This document shows, in pieces, positions 55,847-64,000 of a DNA stretch of 64,000 nucleotides. This DNA comes from Apiotrichum sp. Y4204. Taxonomy: Eukaryota; Basidiomycota; Tremellomycetes; Trichosporonales; Trichosporonaceae. Below the pieces are notes generated by a model. That model saw only the letters and a program-made list of their open reading frames with translations. It was not told where the DNA came from and did no database searches. The translations under genes were made by a program, and so were the position numbers. Each line of letters opens with the position of its first letter. Position 1 is the stretch's first letter. The stretch spans positions 682,001-746,000 of the forward strand of contig JAMYHL010000012.1 of NCBI GenBank assembly GCA_025531455.1. The letters run 5' to 3'.

Positions 55847-57874
55847 AAGCTGACGAGTCCTTTTGTTCAAGTAGTCACATTTCCCCACAGGTAGTTTTGC
55901 AGCGCCTCACAGTACATAACGATAATACTGGACAATAGCGTAACATGATGGCACGATGAAACGGTTCTGTGCACATACGTTTTGTGTACTTGCGTCGCCG
56001 ATCGATGTTGATCGTCAGTGGACCATCAAAGTGGAGGTGAAGGAATAGACTTTAAGGGTTGAATATGAGGATAACGTCATCGGCACACGACACTGGCAGC
56101 TCGGCTGTTAGGCCCTTTTAGCTCCGTTTGGGTTTAAGGGTCCGACAACCTTCCTGTGGAACCAGAAAACCACAACCGTAGACCAGCGAAACCATACACT
56201 TCGCGTGAAAGGGGCTGGCAATGAGTCGAGCCGTGTTGCGTGCATGCATACAAGTGACTGCAAACGAGCAGCAAAGACGCCGCTTGTTCATTGCCCACCC
56301 CATCCCCAAGTTCCTTTGGCTCTCTCTCTAGCGCTTTGGATCTCCAGGCGCATCATGCGGCTGGTGGCGCTCGGCGCCTCGGCACCGACATCCGATCGCC
56401 ACATCCAGATCCCCGGCGGCGCCACATCCAAGCATCTCCATACGCCTCGGCACTCCAAGGGAACCTACGGCCCGGGCTGGGCTAGTGGGGTCGTACATGC
56501 AGCCAGCCAACAGGACATAGAATGCGTCTGATGTGCATTCCCCAGATTCCACGCCATCTCCTATCCACGCTATTCGCCTTGGCGCCAGTCGCGCCATCTA
56601 CCCGATCCGCAGGTCCGCAGGCGCAGCCAAGTCTGCGCCGGATTGTTTTCCCTGAGCACGTGCGTGCGCCGTGCCCCCCTCGTCCCTCGTCCACTTTAGG
56701 CTATGGGCGGCGGCTATCGTTTCCGACCCATTTCTGCCCGATATTTCGGGTTCCTGTGCGTTCCTTTACCCCAGCTTCCAGACCTGGAACCCCCGGCCAG
56801 GCACGGGGGAAATACACCCGGTCCTCGGTCCCCGAGGGTCCTTTGTGGAGAAGGTGTGTGCAGATCCTTTGAGGACGATCGTCTTGCGCTCTGCGTTCGA
56901 ATGCGTGCTGTGATGCAACACCAGAGGTCGCCGCGCCCGCTGCGCCAAGTAGACATCCCCCCATTATCCCCCCGCCACCAATTGCACGCCCATGAGCTCG
57001 CAGGTTCCACAAAACATTCCACATTCCATTCCACGCGCCACTGCCTTTTCTTATGTATTGAGCAGCACAGGGGACTTGCGAGTACCAGCTACGAGTCGCG
57101 GTGCTGACCAGGGGCCAGGAGACGTGTCAGCGTATGTTCGGCGTGCCAGACTGAATTCATCCCCTTTGGAGGCGCGGAGGCGGCCATGGCGCCAGGCGGC
57201 CGCGGAATGCGAGCTCACACCAGCTGGGGAATGATGTGCAAGGTACCAAAGCGAACGGCACACATGGTACATGATCCACAGCTCCACAGATCCTCAGACA
57301 TCAGACAGCCGCAATTACAACTCCACCCGACTCACTCAGGCCTGCACACATGTGGGGTACGGTGGAACACATCTCATTGTTTGATGGCGGCATTGTGTGA
57401 GGACCTGAGACCAGTTGGTTACTCCCCCGGACACACGACTATCGCAATTGATTCTGAATCGTGTGTGGATTCGCAAAACGAGGGTGGGGATGAGTGTACT
57501 GTATGAAGCTCTAGCGACCTGAGCTAACGGCACGAAGTTACAGGCATGAAAGTCTGATTTGTTACTGTTTACACAGCTGAACATATTCAGCATGTCCAGC
57601 AGAGGCTACGCCCGGGCCTTTGGCAAATCGCCAAACTCAGCCCTCTCGTTGCCTGCCTGCGTCCGGTTGATGAACGGCAACCAGCACGGCGAGGAATGTG
57701 GAATCCCTTGGCAAGGAATGTGGAGTCACCATTGCGCCGTGCATTCCGCCGAATCTCCTCATCGCGGTAGAAGACGGCGTCGCATAGCTTCTAGCGGCTT
57801 CGGATCGCTTGGCCCTTTGGGTACTGTAGAACGCGCGACAGTGAAGCATACAGAAGTTTCCTGTCCTCGCCACT

Positions 57875-57904
57875 TCTCACGATCTCACGATCTCACGATC
57901 TCAC
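57875..57904 (+). repeat. Tandem TCTCACGATC x3
   Basis: Three exact copies of a 10-bp unit TCTCACGATC in a row, the last flanked by TCAC. It lies in gene-free DNA. Confidence 0.8.
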
Positions 57905-59470
57905 TTCCAGGGCGATTTTCATGCTCGACACGCTCGAGCGTGATCACCACCGTTTGCACCATGTGCATCTTCACGGAACGGACCTTGAAAAACAGACGGC
58001 CATGCAGTGAAATCGCCTGTGCGCAGCGCTTGGGCACCGCCCCTGCGCCCCGTTGCCCCTCGGTGTATCCGGCACCCGGGGCGCACAGGCCAGGATGAGT
58101 CCTATGGACGATATGGGCGTGAGCATCGCTCGCATGTGCATCTGCTCCTTGCTCCTAACCTGGGTTATTGTGTCGTGGATCGGGGAATTGGGGGGGCCTT
58201 GGACCCAGGCCAGCGGCCCAGGGCGCAGGGACCAGGGCGCAGCGAAGATCGACTACCGTGCGCTGCACTGGTCCGAGATCCTCGATCCACGAGCCGCGAT
58301 CCCTCGATCCTGGATTCCTCGCATGATCTGGCTGATCGCTGTGTGCATTGTGTGACCCGAGCTCCACAGGTGGCAGGGCCGCGGGGGGCCAAGATTGCTC
58401 GGGCCACTCAAGCTCCTAGAGTGACACATACGTACGGGAACTCGGAGACAATTATTGAGGGATGGGTGTGTCTGAGGATCGTGTGACGAAAGTGTGACGA
58501 GATGCAACGTGTATCGCATGTTTGGGATTGGGTGCATGTGAGTACATGTGGCCGACTGTCGCAGAACGAGTGCTGCTTCACTTTTCGAATTGGTGAACGA
58601 GCAGCATGAACGGAGATCCAGTGACCAAAGACCTGCACAGCTCGCTGTCCTGGGATCCTGGGATCGAACAGGATCACAGGATCACAGGAATTGATCGAAA
58701 GGAGGAACAAACGGAAAGAAGTGCCGAAAACGAGGGTCAGGGGACAGGAGAAGTGCCGAAGACGGGGTTCAGGGGGCAGGAGATGGTCCAGAGTCAGGAC
58801 TAGTCTACGTATGTGGCCGACCCTGACGGCCTGACGGCATATTTTATGAATGAGGTACAACTGGTGTGCATAAGTCTTGCATATATTGTACAGTCGTCGC
58901 GGGAGGGAGCTCTATTCTGAGGAGAACAGGACCGGCCTGCCCAGCCAAAGTATGGGTACAACCGTTGGGTGCGCAGCGAACAGTGATGATGGTAGTGAAT
59001 GGGAAACAATGGACAGATGAAGGATGAAGGACAGGGGTTCGAAGGTGCAAAAACGTCATGTCTGGAACAAGGTCGGCCTGGTGCCTTACAATTGGGGGTT
59101 GTGGAGGGTGTGGTGCTGAGGCACGGCGATGTGGGTGGATGCAGTGCGGCTGATGCTGGCGAAGTTTGTGGAGTGCTTGGTGTGTTGTTTTCCGGTATCC
59201 TCTTACGCTCTTACGGGATATGGATATGAATGTGGGCTGCGAGCGGCTGAAAGGAGGTTTTTCTCGTGCAGGGCGACCGAATGGCCAGCTGGTGCGCTTA
59301 TCCGTCCGATCAACCCGATTGCCGTGATCTTCGCGCCAATCATGATTCGCCCTACATTCAAGGCATGCGACGCCCGCAGAAGCGACAAAACGGGAGCGGG
59401 ACGTGGACCAAACCTTTACAGGCCCCTGTGGGGGATCAGCGCCGCACATTCACAGAAGCATCAACACCGT

Positions 59471-59947
59471 TCACTTACGATCGCGGTTGTCGCCAGAAGG
59501 GTTACCAGGGCAGATCAACAGTGGTGGCGGGAGCATCATTCCGCACTGGCCGAGTCGCCCGACCGAGGTGTTCTCGCGAGAAGAGTGAGAGAGGGTGTGT
59601 GTATGTGTTGGTGTTTGGGCCGGAAAGTATGCAGGGCTGTGTGTAGGAGAGTTTGTCGGCGAGTTTGTTGGGGAGTGTGTGGGCGAGTTGGAAGGGGAAT
59701 GCGTGGGCGAGTTTGATGTAGAGGGGATCGGCGACGGGGATGCTGTTGACAACGACGAACGCATGGGGGAGAGCTCGAGCGACCACCCAGGCGAGGCATC
59801 TTCTAAGCGGTTGGTACGGTAGAATGGGTCCATGGCAAAGTTGGAGTGGTGGTATTCGCGGGTTTGGAATAGGGGCGGGGGCAGGTGTCGCATGTGGTGG
59901 TGGCCATGGTGGTGAGGGGAGACAACGTCGGTCATGGTCATGATCAT
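59471..59947 (-). CDS. Possible His-rich, Ser/Pro-repeat protein
   Basis: A minus-strand frame from the ATG at 59947 runs about 158 codons. It has a His-rich start (MIMTMTDVVSPHHHGHHHM), a middle with MDPFYRTNRLEDASPGWSLE, and a run of SPTHSP/SPTNSP four-residue repeats coded by an irregular 12-bp tandem repeat (about 59640-59720). A GTAAGT donor near the end (59478-59473) could splice on. The DNA repeat also leaves open frames on the plus strand (VGEF/VGEC), so the open frame alone proves little. Not recognised. Confidence 0.28.
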   Translation of the reverse strand: MIMTMTDVVSPHHHGHHHMRHLPPPLFQTREYHHSNFAMDPFYRTNRLEDASPGWSLELSPMRSSLSTASPSPIPSTSNSPTHSPSNSPTHSPTNSPTNSPTHSPAYFPAQTPTHTHTLSHSSRENTSVGRLGQCGMMLPPPLLICPGNPSGDNRDRK

Positions 59948-62854
59948 GGGTATTGTGGGAACAAGAACAACTGGACTGGAGACAGTGGACGATGGCAAGA
60001 AACCAAGATTCAAGGGGTGGTATAAGTATCCGTCGGGCTGGGGGGAGAGAGAGGGCTAATAAGCTGACGAGTTTGCTGCGAGGATCGGGGGGGAGAATGG
60101 TGAGACAGTGTGCACTTCTGTACATGTCGCAGTGTTTAGTCTCGGCTCCTCGATTAAGCTACAAGGTGTGCGTGTATGCGTGGTATGCGTGCTGCGGGGC
60201 GGAGGCGCGGAGGCATGATACGCCATGAACGCCACGCACAGGATGTACAGGATCGTACAGGAAGCTAGGAACAGCGCCGCCAGGGCCCCCTTGCAACTGC
60301 CTACCATGCCTACGGACCAGCGGACGGGGGACGACCGAGTTACCGCAGGCGGCAAAGGGTGGGAAAGCGGCACATGGGAATGACAGGCTTCGGGTACAAA
60401 GAAATTAGCTCGGTACCTTGTCGAGGCGAGGCACGGAATGGACCAGTCGTCGTCACTACTGACCCAGTGATTCAGTTCCAATCGAGCAATAGCGGGTGTG
60501 GGCTTCTTGAAAGCAAAAGGAATGGACCAGCAGGAATGAGAGCCGCAGCAAATCAGCGAGCTCAACCTCGACCGGCGGCGCATCGGTAGCAAACCGCGGG
60601 ACTGGCGGGGACTGGATTGTAATCTGGGGATTGCTGGGTCGTGGATCGCAGATCGGGCCTCGGGGCATGGGCGACATCCCATCTCAGATATCTCAGGAGA
60701 TCAGGAAGATCAGGAAGCAGCTATGGAGCAACGCACCATTCCCCTGATGCGCCCACACAGATGCGCATGTGCACCAATGTACCGATGTGTCGATGTGAGG
60801 GAATGACCGGATAATCCCCCCAAAACGGCAAACGCCCGAGCGCGTCCTTGCATGCACTGATGTACTGATCCACACCAGCTGCACATGCGCACATGCAGAG
60901 CCTTGACACAGGAACGCCCCGTCATCTGGAGATCTGGGTAACGTAGCGACTGACTCACGAACCCAACCTACCCAAACCCCGCATCTGCAAGCGCACACGC
61001 TCACTTACGACCCTGCGCAGCGCCGCGAGAAGCTTGGAGAAAGGAACCGGTGGCGCGTGGCGTTTTAGTGGCGCCGGGCGTCGTCTCGGTACAAAAATTG
61101 CTCCTGGAGGCCCCTTTCAGGCCTGAAGCGGAGTTGACTGTCCAGGCCGGGAGGTTCCTGGGTTCGGCGCCTCCTGGATCCTTCGTGGATCCTGGGGCCT
61201 TAGCTCGGGACTAGTTTTCGAATAACCTGTGGCGCTACGGTCCATAGTTTATTATGGCGGTAGCTGGACCGTGGACTAGCTCGACAGCTGGATCCTGTGA
61301 TCCTGTGGCGTTCCTAGCGCCTGGCGTCCGTGGAGAGTTACGTTACTCGCGCTATACGGGCTTGACTTTGGTGCTCCAAACTTCTCGGCAGTTGGGAATA
61401 GGGGCACGGCTGGAATGGAAGGTGGGGCCGCCCGGGCTGGCTTGTGGCCGCGCGCGCGATGGCCAGGCGCTCAGCCCCGGTCCATATTACTCGGGAAGGC
61501 GGAAGATGCTGCTCGTGCATCAGGGCTCGCGCACTTGCAGGGGCTGGGATGTTGGACCTTCTCGATGCGTTCATTGATCCAACACATCCATCGGACAGGT
61601 TCTCTGTGTCGTTGCACTCACCTCCTCATGCGTCATGCCTTTATGCGTGCATGCGTGACCAATGCTGACCACATTGGCCACATTGCACAGCGTGCAGAGT
61701 GTGCACTCTCGATTGATTATTTGGATGATCCGAGAATCTGCCCCCCCTTAGTGTCACGCCGGCTCATCTGGCGGATCTAATCTGCGCCATGATACATGAG
61801 CTATGCCTTCTCATTACTGAATTGGGCTGGTCCGCTGGTCCTGCTAAGATGGAAAGTGTTGACGATCAGCCGGACACTCATCAATCAGCGCTGATTCTCT
61901 AATTCTGTCGTAACTCGTAGCTTCTATCAAAGGTGGTTCTTCCACCAGCGCACTGGCAATAAGCGCCTAGCGACCAGCGGCGTGACTGCTGTTACTTCGC
62001 AATCCGTCCATGCCACTCGGAACATAGGAGCCTTCTCTCTAACCTGACAACTCTTGGAAGTTTGACGTGCGGAAATGCGGAATTGCGGAGCTCGGATCAA
62101 GGCGTTGCACGTGAGGCGTCGCGGCGTCGTGCGCGCGTTGTGGCGCTGGGCGCAACATGGCCGCGCAGCCCATTCCTCGAGCTTCTAGCGGCTGAGAGCG
62201 GCATGGCTGACACACCCTGCGTGCCCTCCGCTGTGCGCGCTGTGCGCTGCGGCACGCCACGCACTGTCGATATGGAATGCGCAAACCCATACCGCTTCAA
62301 CCTCTTCTGTGCATCTGCGATCTGTGCATCCGTGCTTCTGGGCGCCTCGCTTCTTGGCGGATTGCGTGATTGGCGCACAGCTGACATTCGTTCATTCGTA
62401 CATCGCGGCCGGTTCGAGATTCTTCATCTGCTCCTAATCTGCGCACGGGCCACATTAGAGGATGAGAAGCAAGAAGCTGTCTTGGGGCTGTTCTCGCCGC
62501 CTGGTCCTCATTCTCGGCAGATTGATGGATTCTCCAGGTACCCAGGTGATGCACTGTTGAGGATCTGAGGAGACGGAAGGCGCATTGTTCGACAGTGGTG
62601 GATCGGTGAGTGGTGCGGATCGTGCGGTTCGCCACGACCGCCGGCTCCTTGAGGATCCTTTGGTTCTGCGAGGGACTCGTATCCTGTGTGTCCCGTGGCG
62701 GCGAATGTCATGGCCTCATGACTCGTGGAGATCGCGGAGACCACTAGTGCCTGGCGCTGGTGCTGCTCACCCCTGCACTTCCCCTTCTTTCCATCTTGCG
62801 TCAGTGAGGATTGTGGCTCTTGTGGCGCAGGTGGCGCTCGGATGTAATGGTGCA

Positions 62855-62878
62855 CTTGCGAGCTTGCGAGCTTGCGAG
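62855..62878 (+). repeat. Tandem CTTGCGAG x3
   Basis: Three exact copies of the 8-bp unit CTTGCGAG, in gene-free DNA. Confidence 0.8.
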
Positions 62879-63050
62879 TGCAGCCACTGTCAATGGCGTC
62901 GTTCCTGTAAGCTTTTCTTGTCTCGCTCAGCACTACTGTATATCCTGTGTTCTGTCTTTTCCACGTCCCGCACAAGCTGCTAGCTGCTGTACTGCTGTCG
63001 TCAGAAAAGCTACCTTTGAATAGTCGTGTCGCGACCAACGCATGGGTCGA

Positions 63051-63285
63051 CTGGATCAACTGGATCAGCCTGGTTGAGTGGATGTCCGATGCGAGAGCAG
63101 ATCTGACGCTCGCGTATAGCTGATCGTTGATCGTTGATCTCGCCAATCCCAACCTCCTTTACAACAACTGGACACTTGCTGCTCGGCATCACACTGATTT
63201 GATGTTGGAACCCATCCGAGCTCTTCGTTGCGTCAGCGACGGTTGTCATGAAGATCCGAGACTCGCGGATCTGATCATCTGAGGC
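63051..63285. repeat. GATC-dense cluster
   Basis: About nine GATC words in about 235 bp, including CTGGATCAACTGGATCAG and TGATCGTTGATCGTTGATC (a 7-bp unit repeated). Resembles the cluster at 32230-32415 in word content (CTGATC, CAGATC, GTTGATC) without being an obvious copy. Confidence 0.45.
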
Positions 63286-64000
63286 GCAGAGAAGAAAACG
63301 CTAAAGGCGAGAATCAGGAAGCAAGAAGCACAAATTAGTTGGGACAGGAGTGCGGTGCGACTACGGATCCTACTGACTGTTTCGAGAATCAGGATCCCCC
63401 GAATCAGAAGCCCAAACCTCGATCACGACCGGGCGCCGAGATCGAGGGCGTTGCGAGGGACACGAGTGCGGCCCGGTGGCCCGAGGGTACTGTCAGCTGT
63501 CTTTGATTGCGGTCGATTACGTGTTGTGGAGTACGCTGTAGATCCGCATAATGAGTCCTTCTCGCCGTCGTAAAACCCAGATTAGCCCTAAGAGGAATAC
63601 TGGCGCGCGCTGCACCTATCAGTATGTCGCCTCCTTCCCCCCGCACCGCCTACGTAAGCTGTACATGCAGATTATAGATATCTCCCGACCAAAGCAACAA
63701 CATGTCTCCGCCGCGCCTTCAGCATGCACACCGCTTGTCGCCAACCATCTCGCGTATGCTGATGCTGTCTCGTCTTCGTGTCCGTGTCCAGCTGCGCAGG
63801 TGTGAGCTGGAACCAACGGCACGTAACTGCCGCTCTCCGTAGCTGACTCCGGTAGATGGTCCATCGGGGTCAAGTGTCCCTGCGTCAATGGCCGCGAGGA
63901 TACTGCGCGCGGCAAGCAGAAATGGTGTTGATGTGTTTTCTCCTGTTAGTGACGATGTCTCGACGAAGAGCAGTCCTGGCAGTCAGCACATGTTGTTGCA

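Larger units (their letters stand above)
55847..64000. other. 8.2-kb gene-poor right end
   Basis: No gene with recognisable family content. Frames are short and mutually overlapping. There are several short tandem repeats, GATC-rich patches (58255-58340, 60600-60660, 61175-61305, 63051-63285), recurrent GATCCT/GGATCC words and GGCGAGAATC/GAAGCAAGAAGC near-repeats (62465, 63305). No telomeric repeat, rRNA, tRNA or transposon protein motif was seen. Confidence 0.45.

Noticed and set aside
59595..59822. Plus-strand VGEF/VGEC repeat peptide
   Set aside because: It is the complement of the SPTHSP/SPTNSP repeat on the minus strand; a 12-bp tandem repeat opens several frames at once.
60056..60682. 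Minus-strand frame with a possible transmembrane helix (GALAALFLASCTILYILCVAF)
   Set aside because: Only the helix is protein-like; flanks are low quality and no start or splice pattern is convincing.
1..64000. CRISPR arrays, bacterial operons, rRNA genes, telomeric repeats
   Set aside because: The window is intron-rich fungal DNA; no spaced identical repeats, rRNA signatures or telomere-like arrays were found.

Overview
This window looks like nuclear chromosomal DNA of a GC-rich basidiomycete yeast, most likely a tremellomycete and perhaps of the Trichosporonales. The reasons are many short introns (about 35-60 nt, mostly GTGAGT donors with CTAAC/CTGAC branch sites), eukaryote-only gene families, a secreted CPL1-like protein typical of that class, and an intron-containing nuclear tRNA-Leu. 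The genus is an inference. Gene models were spliced by eye from reading frame, splice signals and family motifs.

Layout. 1-22.3 kb is a compact housekeeping block: the 5' part of a YEA4-type UDP-GlcNAc transporter, a small cysteine-rich protein, a glycine-rich RNA-binding protein with long odd introns, a CCDC174-like protein, SUA5 (tRNA t6A synthesis), RPL24, the divergent pair RRP36/SNF12, the divergent pair p24 cargo receptor/GOS1, BRX1, and a large UIM plus VWA protein. From 22.3 to 40.9 kb the DNA is gene-poor. It holds a secreted ricin-B/GH128 beta-glucanase, an unrecognised multi-exon gene, a secreted CPL1-like protein and an aldehyde dehydrogenase remnant. At 40.9-45.1 kb are RAB11/YPT31 and an ERI1-like 3'-5' exoribonuclease; reading frame and family conservation require a 5-nt microexon in the first and a 7-nt microexon in the second.

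45.5-55.8 kb is the most unusual part: five consecutive same-strand genes with one architecture. A short first exon encodes an N-terminal box centred on a YGGIP[LV]P motif in four of them (YEGIVLY in the first). A phase-1 intron follows, then a rapidly diverging coiled-coil or low-complexity region with polar or acidic segments. An intron-containing tRNA-Leu(AAG) sits inside the array. The fourth gene has an A10 run at which its frame breaks and continues in the next frame. I do not recognise the family, and it is my best candidate for an undescribed lineage-specific system.

55.8-64 kb has almost no supportable genes and several short repeats and GATC-rich clusters, like those in the 28-33 kb gene-poor stretch.

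The genes do not form one pathway. Functional themes are ribosome biogenesis and translation (RPL24, RRP36, BRX1, SUA5), the secretory route (p24, GOS1, RAB11, YEA4-like transporter), RNA handling (GRP, ERI1) and the cell surface (GH128, CPL1-like).
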